DNA from: Cephalotus follicularis
Taxonomy: Eukaryota; Streptophyta; Magnoliopsida; Oxalidales; Cephalotaceae
Length of the DNA stretch: 64,000 nt
Assembly (NCBI GenBank): GCA_001972305.1
Contig: BDDD01005778.1
Location: 1 to 64,000 of the forward strand
Reading direction: 5' to 3'
Both the position numbers and the translations under genes were made by a program. The stretch's first letter is position 1. The number at the start of each line of letters is the position of its first letter. Below are positions 1-10,960 of this stretch, piece after piece. The notes below the pieces were generated by a model. The model saw only the letters and a program-made list of their open reading frames with translations, did no database searches and had not been told where the DNA came from.

Positions 1-270
1 GAGAATGCACCATTACAGATCGAACCACCACCTCAACCCATTCCAGATGAGCATCCTCCAAGACATAGGATGGATGAGATGTTTGAAGTTATCCAGAGCA
101 TGCAAAAGAACATTGAGAGCATGAGGAGGCGTCAAAGGAGATTTTTCAAGAGAACTGCTGACGAAGGCCTTGTTGTATATGATGGTCTGATATCCTCATC
201 GTCTAGCCACGACGATGATCCACCGGATGATGCAGCCACGGATGCAGCCACGGATGCTATGGAGGATTGA
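1..270 (+). CDS. C-terminal end of a hydrophilic ORF, probably the extra (env-like) ORF of a Sirevirus-like Copia
   Basis: The frame is open from base 1 and stops at 268-270, so only the last 89 codons are in the window. The visible part has a proline-rich stretch, a short helical segment rich in Met, Arg and Lys (QSMQKNIESMRRRQRR), then a Ser run and an acidic, Asp/Ala-rich tail. It lies 0.7 kb before a polypurine tract and a Sirevirus-type LTR start on the same strand. That is where some Sireviruses carry an extra ORF after pol, whose product is hydrophilic and often coiled-coil at its end. The assignment rests on position and composition; no catalytic motif is visible. It could instead be an unrelated captured fragment. 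Confidence 0.42.
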   Translation, partial: ENAPLQIEPPPQPIPDEHPPRHRMDEMFEVIQSMQKNIESMRRRQRRFFKRTADEGLVVYDGLISSSSSHDDDPPDDAATDAATDAMED

Positions 271-966
271 GCATGTGCATCATGTCTTTTGTGTTCTGCA
301 TTTTCTGTCTTTTGCATTTCTGTTTTATTTCAGTTTTTAATGCTTGTAATTTGAAAGTTCAATCTGTTTGTGTAATGACTATGTTTTGACTTAATGAAAT
401 GAAGGTTATGTTTTTAATGCTTTGGTGCACTAAATTACAGCTTGATGTAATGTTTATGGTTTAAATGCTTATAGATTATTCAATTAGAAATGCTTGTAGT
501 TTTCAAATGTTTAAACTCATACCTTGTTCAAATTGAAAATGTTTTGGGAGAATAGATTGTATGCTCAAAAAGGGCCTTCAATCTTAAGTTTGGATAAGTT
601 CCTAAATTCCCTTTTAAGATGATAACAAAAAGGGGGAGAGTGCATTTGTTCTTGTTCATAGTTTCAAGGAGAGTGCATTTGTTCTTGTTCATAGTTTCAA
701 AGAGAATGGTTCTTGTTCATAGTTTCAAAGAGAATGGTTAATATGTGCATTTGTTCTTGTTTAAATGACTTTTTTGAAAGAAATAAAATCAAAGAGGAAA
801 TTTAACCCTTCTATGACTAAGGGGGAGATATTAAACTCAGGGGGAGCTATTATGTTTGAACTCAATTGGTTTAAAGTGTCATTTCCTACTTCACATGTTT
901 TTCTTTTGTTAATATTTATAAACTTCATAAATTTATGCTTTAATTGTAACAAATTTTGTCATCATC
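271..966 (+). other. 3' non-coding region of Sirevirus-like element 1, with repeats and extra polypurine tracts
   Basis: AT-rich, without a credible gene. Around 643-760 a block containing GTTCTTGTTCATAGTTTC is repeated three times in tandem. Tracts resembling the final polypurine tract (AAGGGGGAG or AGGGGGAG) occur near 630, 820 and 838, before the functional-looking one at 967-980. Repeated polypurine tracts are, as I recall, a known Sirevirus trait. Confidence 0.6.
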
Positions 967-980
967 AAAAAGGGGGAGAT
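967..980 (+). other. Polypurine tract of Sirevirus-like element 1
   Basis: AAAAAGGGGGAGAT directly abuts the LTR start TGTTGACATT. In this class of element the tract primes plus-strand synthesis during reverse transcription. Confidence 0.75.
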
Positions 981-2211
981 TGTTGACATTTATGTCTCAA
1001 TCCTATGTTTTGATGATAACATATTTGTATTTAACAAAGTTTCTTTTTGTGCCCCCTTTGTAGTTTATTCATAATATATAGAAAGAGTCAAAACTTTTTT
1101 TGACTAAGTCTTCTTTTTACACTTGGCGTTTTGGACACGCCAAAATGGCGCTCGGGTAACGCGCTATAGGGGAGAAAATGCATGGACCGGTGCATTGCTC
1201 GCTGCAGGCGCGCTCCGGCCGCAGAAGTCGATGCCGTTGGTGTCAGTGACCGAGGAAAGAGACCGGCTTTCATCCACAGTAAGACTCTTTCCTTTTCTCT
1301 CCCATTTTTCTCTTCTCTCTCTCTGGCTTAGCCCGACGCTTTACGCGTCACCCACTGTTGTGGCCTTCTCTTCCGCTGCCAGTGGTCTTTGTAGGTGGAG
1401 CCACCTTGGTTCTATCTATTTTAGCCTTAGACTAGGTGTGTTCCGGTGCGTTTTCGGCCGGTTTCGCGCATCTGATTCGACCCTAGCGACCCAGTGCATT
1501 GTGCGCCGTGACTCGGCATTCCGCGCCGATTCATAGTGAGTCTTGCGGTTGGTTGTGTTGGCCATGCTTTGTAGGTGCTGGTTGTGGTCGTGCGGTGTCA
1601 CGGAGATCCTGTTTTCGCCGGGCGGGTTGACTCACCGCCGTCTGTTCTCCAAGTTCCAGGCCGAGTCTTGCCGAGTCTCTGCTACCAGTGGCTTTATCGG
1701 GTGTTTTACATTCACATATGTCGTCACAGGTCAATGACGCATTGACTGAGTCGTACTGAGTCCAAACTCAGTGAGTCGCCGTCGCTGTTCGCCGTTTTCT
1801 AGGGCGCTTCTCGGCGCGTCTCAGCAAGAAATGGGTCGAGCGGATATTTTGGAGTTCGTTGGTGTCTTGGTTGACTTTTTCGTGGACTGGCCGAAAATCA
1901 GTAGTGGGACCGGTAACCGGCAGTTGCTTCAGTAAGCGCGTAGCGGCAAAGTGATGGCACCGCCAACGTTGGAATGGTTCCTAATCTTATGTATTTATTG
2001 TTTACCGAATCAGTTTCGGTTAAGTGGATTTATGCTTGACTGTTTCGTTTTGTTCGATTGAATATTAAATAGAGATCCTAGGCGCATAGATTTTGGTAGT
2101 AAGATGTAAGTGTGACCTCGACTTCGTGTCTTGGTAGTTTTTGAAAATTAAAATTATACACACTTGGATCATAGACCCAAAATCGACCAGCACCCCTCCC
2201 GGGTTCCAACA
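981..2211 (+). mobile_element. 3' LTR of Sirevirus-like Copia element 1 (1231 bp)
   Basis: The LTR starts TGTTGACATTTATGTC, right after a polypurine tract, and ends TTCCAACA, giving TGTTG...CAACA terminal inversions. The following GAGCC (2212-2216) would be the right target duplication; its partner lies left of the window. The element is inserted in the integrase of Gypsy K. The first ~65 bp match the LTR at 7618, but the bodies then differ. The body from about 1120 to 1840 is GC-rich with many CG dinucleotides, so reading frames there are probably compositional. It lacks the TCGA doublets seen in the other Sirevirus-type LTR. Confidence 0.72.
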
Positions 2212-2829
2212 GAGCCAACTTGGTCGCTAAATCCGTGACATGCGTAGGCAGAAAGTAAGCTGATTTTGTAAGTCTGTCAACAATGACCCATACTGCATTG
2301 TGATGATTCCGTGTCAAAGGTATACCAGAAATAAAATCCATAGTCACATGTTCCCATTTCCACTCTGCCAGTGGCAATGGCTGCAACAATCCCACCGGTC
2401 TCTGATGTTCGGCCTTGACCTTCTGGCAAGTCAAGCATTTAGCAACATACTCCGCAATTTCCCGCTTCATGCTAGACCACCAGTAATTCCTCTTCATATC
2501 CTGATACATTTTGGTTCTACCAGGATGGATACTGTACTGAGATTTGTGAGCCTCAGGCAGTAGCTCAATCTTCAACCCATTTTCATCCGGAGGACACACC
2601 CATCCACGAAACCTCAATATACTATCAGGATGCATATGAAAATCGGACTTCGGTCCCAGATTCTCTCGAATCTCCTGCAACTCGAGATCATACATTTGAG
2701 CATTCTTTATCTCGTCAAGCAATGCTGGCTGTACTCGAATACTAGCAATAAAGACTCCAGGTGATTGTGCAAATGGAGTCCATTTTTGGAAATCCTCCAG
2801 CATCCTCCACTGAGACACCATCGTACTGG
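2212..2829 (-). pseudogene. Gypsy element K integrase fragment (pol)
   Basis: Encodes the integrase N-terminal HHCC zinc finger (EAHKSQ, SIHPGRTKMY, then CLTCQ) and the start of the catalytic core with the first Asp (VTMDFISGIP), as in Ty3/Gypsy chromovirus integrases, which insert the cDNA into the genome. The frame runs from the A1 solo LTR at its right edge to the Sirevirus LTR at 2211, where homology stops just after the core's ATKLA stretch. The remaining core, including the second Asp and the Glu, is missing from this side. The upstream RNase H part resumes at 6266, beyond the solo LTR. The fragment itself has no stop; it is broken by insertions at both ends. Confidence 0.9.
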
Positions 2830-3035
2830 CTATCTGTAACGCCCGAGATTTTTGCACAATGTAATATTCCAGTTTTATTGAAATCTTATTATTGAATTAA
2901 TGAGAATGGCATAATTTTTTACTTAAATGATGCTTTCCAAAATTTAAAAGGTTAGATTTTGGAAGAGGGAATGATTGGAATGTTAAAAAAATTCTAAATG
3001 ATGTAATTAGAAGCAAAACGGTGCAGTTTTGGGCT

Positions 3036-3190
3036 AAACGCTTGATGTCCTTGGAAGGCGTCGATGCCTATGGAAAAAAAGGGCGCACGTAAATGCATGT
3101 ACATGCATGTCGATGGAGACGAAGGCATCGACACCCTTGTACGAAAGAGGAAAAGACATCGACGTCTAAAGAAGACGTCGACGTCTTTGA
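3036..3190. repeat. TCGA palindrome array, type I, LTR A1 proximal slot
   Basis: Three doublets of palindromes or half-palindromes centred on TCGA or TTGA. The clearest is ACATCGACGTC followed by GACGTCGACGTCTTT at 3152-3190. Centre-to-centre distances are 19, 18 and 19 bp. The array starts about 200 bp from the LTR 5' end. Confidence 0.8.
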
Positions 3191-3949
3191 AAAGAATATT
3201 AGTCATGTTATGAACTGACAGAATAACGTGCAAGCGGAGAGAATCCAAGACCTTTTGTAGGCACCTTGAGACATGAAGTGGGACGTGTTGGGCATGCATA
3301 ATAGCCTCCTGACCTGCATGAATGAAGAAGGAAGAATAATGTGACAAATGTTTGTATGCATGCAACCTGCAAAGGGAGATGAGAAGGAAACAAAAGGGGA
3401 ATGCAGGAATTGAATGGGGAAGAGGGAGAGAACACGGGAGTGTTCATTTAGTTCAGAAAGAAAGAGGGAGAGGGAGCCATCTACATAAGAACAACCCCAT
3501 CCCCACCCCTCTCTCTCATTTAAAATGCCTAAGGAGAGGAAAGAAAGAAACAGTGAGTGTGAAGAGGGAGTTCCACCATTGATGAGCACTTTGAAGCTTG
3601 GGATCCAAAGCTTGTGGACCAGCAGCAAGGGACAAACTTGGGGCTGTTGTGATCAATTCTTGGAACACAAAGAGGTGGACTTACAAGGTTTCTAACTTGA
3701 AACCAGAGGTAGGGGAATTATATGTACACATTTGAGTTCAAAGCTAATGTTTTGTCATGAATAAAATGCATGAATTGCATGCCTATTTGGAACTGAATTG
3801 GATGTTTGGTTGATAATGTGAACACCTGGTTGTGTGGACTATGTATGCATGTTGATTTCTGGGTGAATCCCATGTTAGACTGCATATATATTAGGGTTGA
3901 ATACTCCTGTTTTGTGGATGGAACGAAAGAGACGGTGTTATGGGTTCTT

Positions 3950-4036
3950 AAACGTCGATGCTCATGGGGTAAGCATCGACGTCTTTATGCGATGAGGCAA
4001 TAGACATCGACGCTTAAAATAAGACGTCGACGTCTT
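3950..4036. repeat. TCGA palindrome array, type I, LTR A1 distal slot, part 1
   Basis: Two doublets: the first near 3951-3985 (spacing 21 bp), the second near 4003-4036 (ACATCGACGCTT then AAGACGTCGACGTCTT, spacing 20 bp). Confidence 0.8.
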
Positions 4037-4231
4037 GTTCAAACATTTGCAGACTGCAATGTTTACTTTTGGACTTTATGGGTTGTCGATGGGTTGATGA
4101 TCTCGTTATGCATATGGATAACCTGTTGTGCATGTTACGCCGTAAGTAATGTATCTGGAATTGCATGCGTGGTTGGAGGATGATTTCTTCCTTGAAATGG
4201 AGATTGGACGAGGTGATACCTCATGGTACCA

Positions 4232-4485
4232 CTTAAACGTCGCCGTCTATGGAAGGCATCGACGTCTTCGGTTGCTATGTATTAGGTCTAACGCATAACG
4301 CGAGGACGTGTTAAGGTTCCCACCTTAAGCATCGACATGTTGTGATGAACATCGACGCCCCAAGGGTTTTGGCTTGTAGGCATCGACGCCTACAGAAAAA
4401 CGTTGACGCGTTTCGTACTGTTACAAGCACTGACATTAGAAATAAACCTCGATGCTTTTGGACAATAAGCATCGACGCCTTTCCT
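4232..4485. repeat. TCGA palindrome array, type I, LTR A1 distal slot, part 2
   Basis: Four doublets with cores TCGA, TCGC or TTGA and flanks GCA/CGT or GCC. Spacings are 19, 20, 20 and 23 bp. The array is more decayed than the one in A2. Confidence 0.75.
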
Positions 4486-4600
4486 CCTGGTTTGAATGGT
4501 TTGACTCAATTTGGACCCATTGGCTCCGGAACGATTCGAGAAATGACTCTAGGCACGTTTGAGCATATGGTTGCATTGCATACTACTGTGAATTGAATTG

Positions 4601-5020
4601 TTGTGATACCGCATGATTTCTTAAATGATTTTGATTTGAGAAATGTGTATATGATGTTGTGTGGAAATATATATATTTTTCAAAAAGGATTGTACAAATG
4701 ATTTCAAATGATTGAAATTATGTATACGAAAATAAGTATTTTTGAAGGATTAAATGCTGTGCAAAAAGACTAGTTATAGATTTTGAATAAATGTAATATT
4801 GTCAAGTACTTTACACATAATAATTTACTTGGAAATGGATTGTGATGGAAATTGCTTAGGTTACTAATCATGGTGTGTAAGGTAACTGGGGGTTTCACAT
4901 TTGTGATACCGCATGATTTCTTAAATGATTTTGATTTGAGAAATGTGTATATGATGTGGTGCGGAAATGTATATTTTCCAAAAAGGATTGCGGAATGGTT
5001 TCACATAATTGAAATTATGT
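4601..5020 (+). repeat. ~120 bp direct duplication within LTR A1
   Basis: The segment starting TTGTGATACCGCATGATTTC at 4601 recurs at 4901 and stays alignable for about 120 bp, with scattered substitutions. The period is about 300 bp. Confidence 0.85.
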
Positions 5021-5216
5021 TATACGGACATGAGTATTTTCGAAAGATCGGAGTACATTTTTTAGTGTATTGTTTTCAAGTATTTTATGATACACTAAAA
5101 CTACTTGAAAAGGATTGAAAAAGGACTCTTATATATTTTAGCAAAATATATATATGTTTCAAGAATTTATACTATAAATCACTTGAAAAGGATAGTGAAA
5201 TTTTGATAACTACTAA

Positions 5217-5535
5217 ATTTTGTTGGGTGAGTAGCTGAAGCTGTAAGCTGTGTTAAAAAAGACTGATGCCCATTTGGGATGTTTTGATTGCAATTATTCA
5301 TTTTTGTTAATTACTTGTGATGGCTTGTTTGGGTTACTAAACTCTGTTGGGTAAGTAGCCAGGAATTCTACTACTGAGCTCTGTTGGGAAAGTAGTTGGA
5401 AGTTCCATATACGGTAACCACTAAACTCTGTTGAGTAAGTAGCTAGGGTTTTCCACGCAATGGTTACTGAGCTCTATTGGGAAAGTAGCTAGGGACTCCC
5501 TTTTGATTACTAAGCACTGCTATGTAAGTAACTGG
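5217..5535 (+). repeat. Degenerate tandem repeat in LTR A1
   Basis: Six copies of a block with core CTGTTGGGTAAGTAG (variants GGGAAAGTAG, GAGTAAGTAG), mostly preceded by TACTAAACT or ACTGAGCT. The units are about 45-65 bp. Alternate copies read AACTCTG...TAAGTAG and AGCTCTG...AAAGTAG. Confidence 0.75.
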
Positions 5536-5760
5536 TTGTTGAGCCTGGGTGTCAGCAACCTTGATCCGGCTTGATGGGTCCTTAGTGACCTGATTGTTTT
5601 ATCTGACCCCTTTGGGGATAGGCTCATACTTGTGTTAATGTAACCCTCGGGTGACACCTGCCTTGTGGATATATTCATGTATATCCTGTGTTATTTATGT
5701 TTTGCATCATGAATGCATTCATTTCATGTCATTCATTACTTGATCCCAAAATGTATTTAT

Positions 5761-5794
5761 ACTTAGCCGAGTGAGGACAAAGGCTAACCCCCTA
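5761..5794 (+). other. Conserved block shared by all A/D-type LTRs
   Basis: Contains GCCGAGTGAGGACAAAGG followed by CTAACCCC. The same block occurs in LTR D near 51459, and reversed in the LTRs at 19546-19578 and 58820-58853, although the sequence around it has diverged. It lies a few hundred bp before the LTR 3' end, where R or U5 would be expected. Confidence 0.7.
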
Positions 5795-6265
5795 CTATTT
5801 CAGATTGACAGAGGTAATCGGACAAGTGCGGTTAAGGCTATTTTTGGGAGCTACTATTTGAAGGTTGCTTAAGATAATTTTGTATTATGATAATCCTACT
5901 CATGTTGGAGAGGATGATAACTAGTATTTCTTCAAATTGGATAATTTGTATTATGGGTTTGAAACAATGATTTGGGTATTTGATTTATATATGTGGACTT
6001 CTCTATGGGAGATATTTATGGTTAAAATGAAGGTTAATTCACACTCCGTTTTGTGAGCAGTTGACAATGATGTTATTTTGTTGTGACACGTAATATGGGA
6101 TGCGTGTCGCGTTTTTATTTTGGCTTATCCTATGAATGCTTTCGCAAACGTATATATATAACCAGTTTGGAAAGTTTAAATTTTTTTCGAAAATCGATAA
6201 GCCGATTATTATGTTAATTGCTACCACTTAAATGTCATTATTGGAAAACGGGGTGAGACACTATC

Positions 6266-7617
6266 ATAGCTTTACGACTCAATGCATCAGCAACAACGTT
6301 TGCCTTACCAGGGTGGTACTGGATGCTACAATCATAATCATTAAAGAACTCCACCCATCTTCGCTGCCTCATGTTTAGTGCATCTTGGCATAACAGGTAG
6401 TTCAGACTCTTGTGATCAGTGAATATCTCAAATTGCGCTCCATACAAATAATGTCTCCATTTCTGAAGAGCAAACACAATAGCGGCCAGTTCGAGATAAT
6501 GCATTGGGTAATTCTCTTCATATGGCTTTAGCTTCTGCGAAGCATAAGAAATCACTCTACCACGTTGCATCAAAACGCAACCCAAACCTCTACCTGAAGC
6601 GTCACTGTACACTGCAAAATCCTCATTACCATCAGGTAATGCCAAGATAGGAGCGAAAATCTACCGATCCTTCAAATCCCGAAAGCTAGCTTCACAATCC
6701 TCATCCCAGACAAACAAGGTCTTCTTCTGGGTCAACTGCGTCAATGGCACGTCTATCCTCAAAAAATTTTGGATGAACCTCCGATAATACCTTGCCAATC
6801 TAAGAAAACTACGTACCTCGATCACATTCCTCAGTTGTGGCCAATCTCGCACAACCTCTGTCTTCGATGGATCAACTGCCAAACCCTCTCTGGATACTAT
6901 GTGACCTAGAAAGATCACATGATCAAGCCGAAATTCGCACTTGCAGAATTTGGCGTACAACTGCTGTTCTCTAAGAATCTGTAAAACTATTCCCAGATGG
7001 TGCGCGTGCTCTTCCTCGTAACTTGAATATATCAATATATCATCGATGAACACCACCACAAACTGGTCCAGGTACGGTCGGAACACGTCATTCATCAATG
7101 ACATTAATGATGCCCGTGTGTTGGTGACACCAAACGGCATTACCAGAAACTCATAGTGTCCATACCATGTTCGGAAGGCAGTCTTCTCAACATCTCCTTC
7201 CCTTACCCTCAGCTTATGGTAACCCGATCTCAAATCAAGTTTAGAAAATAGTCTCGACCCCTGTAACTGATCGAACAATTCCTCGATGTGTGGAAGAGGA
7301 TACTTGTTCTTGATCGTGGCTTTATTCAGCATTCCGTAGTCAATGTAGAGTCTTATTGACCCATCTTTCTTCTTCACAAACAGCACAGGTGCACCCCATG
7401 GGGAAACATTCGGTCGAACAAAGCCCTTATGAATCAGATCTTGCCACTGCAGTTTCAACTCTCTCAGTTATGTAGGAGCCATTCTATACAGTGCCTTAGA
7501 AATAGGTGTTTTACCAGGCACGAGGTCGACGACAAACTCCATACTCCTTTTTGGCGGTAAGGACACTAAATCTGCAAGAAATACATCAGGAAATTCATTT
7601 ACAATGGGAATTTCCTC
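6266..7617 (-). pseudogene. Gypsy element K pol: protease-RT linker, reverse transcriptase and RNase H
   Basis: Reading leftwards from 7617: the linker before RT (a PPKRSMEF stretch), then reverse transcriptase with [25 protein letters not shown] and the catalytic box [12 protein letters not shown], then RNase H with [21 protein letters not shown] and [10 protein letters not shown]. These are typical chromovirus pol blocks; they copy the RNA genome and degrade the template. Two in-frame stops break it, TAA at 7468-7470 and TAG at 6661-6663. The RT and RNase H active-site residues look intact. At the left it meets solo LTR A1; at 7617 it is cut by the Sirevirus-like LTR, so gag and protease should lie beyond that element, outside the window. 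Confidence 0.92.
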
Positions 7618-8748
7618 TGTTGACGTTTATGTCTCAATCCGGGTTTTGATGATAACATATTTGTATTTAACAAAGTTTCTTTTTGTGCAAGTTAGGATAA
7701 AAAGTTGCAAAGTCAAAACATAAAATTGCAGATACAGGTCTAAACGTCGACGGTCACAATGAAACCGTCAGCGCTTTGTGAGACCTTCGATGCCCAAGGG
7801 AAAAGTGTCAATAGTTGAAGCATTTTGAGCAAAGGAGATATTGCTCAAACCGTCGACGCTCTGAAGAAAGCGTCAGCGCTTTAAGCTAAAGTGTCAGAGG
7901 TTAAGTACCCCATATCAGCGGTTAAAACCAGAGAAGTTTGAAGTCAATTAAATTGCACAAAGCGGTGATGATTAGAAGAAAGCATCAGCGCTTTGATCCA
8001 AGGTGTCAGCGGTTAAAGACTCTACATCAGTGGTTAAAACCAGAGACATTGGAAGGCAAATTAATTTGCACAAACCGGTGACGCTCTACACAAACTGTTA
8101 GCGCTTTGTGACAAACCATCGACACCAAGATCAAGACCTTCAGCGCTTTGAGCAGAACTTTATAATTCAAATTTTCAACGAACACATAAGCGGCGACGCT
8201 TTGAGGAACATCGTCAATGCTTTGCGTGGGGGGAACAAATTACTGACAGCATTTTTAATAAGCCATTATTGAAGGAACAAGTCTCAAGACAAAAATAACA
8301 CTTCCTAAGGCTGAAGAAACAAGTTTCAAGAAAAAGCTGCACTTCCCAAAGCAAAAAGCAGCTATTCCCAAGGTCTAAAAAATTATCACTATTAAATCAA
8401 TTCAGCTACAAACAAGAAGACGCAAGAAATAGAAAAAAAGAAGAAGATCATTCAAGCAAGAGATTATCAAGAGGAAAAAACCAAACTTTCATATCAACAA
8501 AAAGTCTGAACAAGATCTATTTTCAGAGCTACTATTCTTCTTGTAATCATATAGCCATATCAAACCTTTGAGAGGTTACACAAAACAAAACATCCTTGTA
8601 ATCCATACTTGTAAAGGGGAGTGAACCCTAAAGTGAGAAACGGGAGTGAACACCGTAGTGATTGAGGTCAATAATAGAAGATTGTAGGGTGCACCGAATA
8701 GCCCCTGTAAAGATATTCGAAGATTGTATTCGGGTGAAATACTAGTGG
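7618..8748 (+). mobile_element. 5' LTR of Sirevirus-like Copia element 2, 3' end missing
   Basis: Starts TGTTGACGTTTATGTCTC, as the LTR at 981 does, and interrupts Gypsy K pol after TCCTC. The body carries a long TCGA doublet array (7740-8225). The end around 8660-8748 resembles the end region of Sirevirus LTRs, but no terminal CA, primer site or gag start follows. Solo LTR I comes next, and beyond it the sequence is already inside gag. A deletion from the LTR end to mid-gag must have preceded that insertion. The left target-duplication partner cannot be checked because the element's right end is outside the window. Confidence 0.75.
7740..8225. repeat. TCGA/TCAG palindrome array, type II, in Copia LTR
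   Basis: About ten doublets with cores TCGA, TCAG or GTGA flanked by CCG/AGCG and CGCTTTG. Measured spacings in order are 21, 21, 20, 21, 20, 21, 20, 21 and 21 bp. Example: ACGTCGACGGT at 7744, then CCGTCAGCGCTTTG. It lies 120-610 bp inside the LTR 5' end, in U3. The spacers between arms vary in sequence but not in length. Confidence 0.85.
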
Positions 8749-9734
8749 TGTAATACCCCGTACCTGTTTTTAGAGGATTATAAATTAAGGCCTTGTTTGG
8801 CACATGGAAAGGACTTAAGTGGGAATTGTGGTAAGTTATTTAAACATGTGGACATGATTAGTTTGCATTATTATATGATATATGGTTAGCTTCTTGGAGA
8901 AGCTTTGTGTTTTTCCCAAGGTGATGATGATAAGATGGGAGTTGGTAAATGGGCTGGCAGTGCCTTCTTGGTTAGTGGAGTTCGACTTTGAGAGAAAGAA
9001 GTGAGAGAGAGCTGGTTTCTTCTTCTTTCCCCGTCTTCTGTGAGCGTTTTGGTTTCCCTCTTTTGCTTTTGAGCTGTGATGGTGAGCTCTCCTCTTCCCT
9101 GGTTTGTGTTGTGTGGTGGCACGTTGTGCTGGAGCCGAGGAAGAGGATGATAGCCTGGTTTGGCTGGTTGTGTTTTCTGTTCATGCATGTGTTATGTCTT
9201 CTTCTCGATCTAATATTAGTTAGCTTGCTGACGAGGAACCTGTTACTGTGATAGAGCATCTTGGGGTTGGTCGACGGTAGCTTAAGGCGATTTGTGAGTG
9301 GGACATTCTCCTCTTTCTTTTACTTGATATTTCGTGTGCCTGTTTTTATCCTCTGGTTGAACGTTTTCTGTGGGATTTGGATCCATGTTACCCTTGTTTA
9401 TGTTGTAATCCTGTTCTTGGCACGTTCTTGGGTTGAATGTATGTTGTTCCTCTGACGGTTGTTGTTTGCGTCAAACGATCTCTTCTTTTTATTCTTGGTT
9501 CCTCTGATATGTGGGATGCACTGGGATGTGCAGACGGGATGCATGGGTTACGGTCAGTGGTAAAGGGTATGTCTGAGGATCAACTCTCCTTAGTATTCTC
9601 ATTGTCTATGATGGGATGCTATGTGGGAACTGCCCCTGGGTTCCAGACGTGGATCTGCGGTGTACTATTGTCTATGATGGTATGCTGAGTGTGAGCGCAG
9701 GGGAGTCCTCCGTTCCTTCCCATTTGGCCGGGGT

Positions 9735-9965
9735 TAGAGAGCTATGGCTCAGATAGATGCTAGCGAGTTGTGGCTCGGATAGATACTAGAGGATGAGGTT
9801 CAGATAGATTCTAGTGGGCAAGGCCTGGATAGGTGGTGTGTGTGTGTTTGGCCTGGTATGGCGACAGACCACGGATACTGTGGTGGATAGCGAGCTGTGG
9901 CTCAGATAGATACTAGCGGACAATGTCCGGATAGATGTTAGAGGGCTGTGGTCTGGATAGATGTG
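9735..9965 (+). repeat. Minisatellite-like repeat in solo LTR I
   Basis: Imperfect ~25-30 bp units of the form TGTGGCTCGGATAGATACTA. Copies run through 9735-9830 and again 9895-9965, separated by a GT-rich stretch. Confidence 0.75.
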
Positions 9966-10789
9966 TGTGTTTTTCCTTGTATGGCTACTGACCACGGGAT
10001 ATTGTGGTGTTGTTCCTCTTCTCTTGTTTATCTTGGGCACAGTTGTTTTACTTATGATGTTATCTTTTGTTGGAATCTTCCGCTTATTGATGTTTTGACT
10101 CTCTTTTCCTTTGGCAGACTCCGAGGAGTGGAGCCTTGTGATATTGCTGAGTTTGTGTTCCTTTTGTTTACCTCTTACTTGTTCTATTTTGTCCAGTGGG
10201 GCTTGATTATATAGTTTCCTTGTGCGTCCAGTGGTTGTGGATGCTCTGGAGAATGCTTGTTCTTGCTCACTAGTCATTTGGACTAATCCCCTCCCAGTTG
10301 TTTTGCAGAGGAAGCTGTCGTGGCTGCCACGGCAGTCTTGTGGGTTGACAAGGTAGTCTGTGGGGGATGAGCAAAGCTGCCGGCTTAACGGGCTTGTCCT
10401 TTCATGCATTCATGGGGGCATATGGGTTTTATTCTTTGTGGTATGGTCTGCGGCCTGAGGAGGAGATGATATTCTTTTGTATGGGTCCTCGGCTTTTGAG
10501 CAGGGGACGATATTTTGTGAACATGATGTATTATTTTTGAAATGATGATATAATACATTCTTGAGATGATTCATTGTGTTTTATGATGAGAATCTTGTGT
10601 TTTTACTTGAAACGTTATGTTACGATCTTCTGCTTGTTTACCGTGAAGGTTACCGGAGGTCGGGCAGGTCGAGGGATCTCCCCGTGGCGGGGGTCAACCT
10701 GTGGGGCTCGTTTCCTGACCTCAGGGTTGTTAAGGGTGGGATGGTTTATGTTGTGGTCTGGCATTGTTGTCGAGCTCTGTCAAAGGAGA

Positions 10790-10960
10790 ACATGTTGTCC
10801 GAGGAGACGTCCGAGGAGAATGTGTTACCCAAGGAGGACATGCCCGCGGAGGTCATGCTCGGGGAGGACATGCCCGGGGAGGACATGTCCGTGGTCAGTC
10901 GTCCAATGAGGACATGCCCGAGGATGGATCGTTCGGGGAAGGCATGTCTAAGGATGGAGG
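10790..10960 (+). repeat. CATG-centred palindrome array on a 15 bp unit
   Basis: Tandem 15 bp units of the form GAGGACATGCCCGGG (at least four in register at 10837-10896), then further copies to about 10960. Several are near-palindromes (GGACATGTCC, GGGCATGCCC). The same motif occurs in both E LTRs. Confidence 0.8.

Larger units (their letters stand above)
2835..6260 (+). mobile_element. Solo LTR A1 (3426 bp, Gypsy A/D superfamily)
   Basis: Starts TGTAACGCCCGAGATTTT and ends GGAAAACGGGGTGAGACA. It is flanked by a perfect 5 bp target duplication CTATC (2830-2834 and 6261-6265). It splits Gypsy K pol between RNase H and integrase. There is no internal region, so it is a solo LTR left by LTR-LTR recombination. 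Inside are three arrays of TCGA palindromes, a ~120 bp direct duplication, a degenerate tandem repeat and a block conserved with other A/D LTRs. No gene is visible inside it. Confidence 0.93.

Noticed and set aside
1123..1536. 137-codon frame in a GC-rich stretch as a host gene
   Set aside because: It lies inside the 3' LTR of a Sirevirus-like element, with frames on both strands caused by composition, no domain and no splice pattern.
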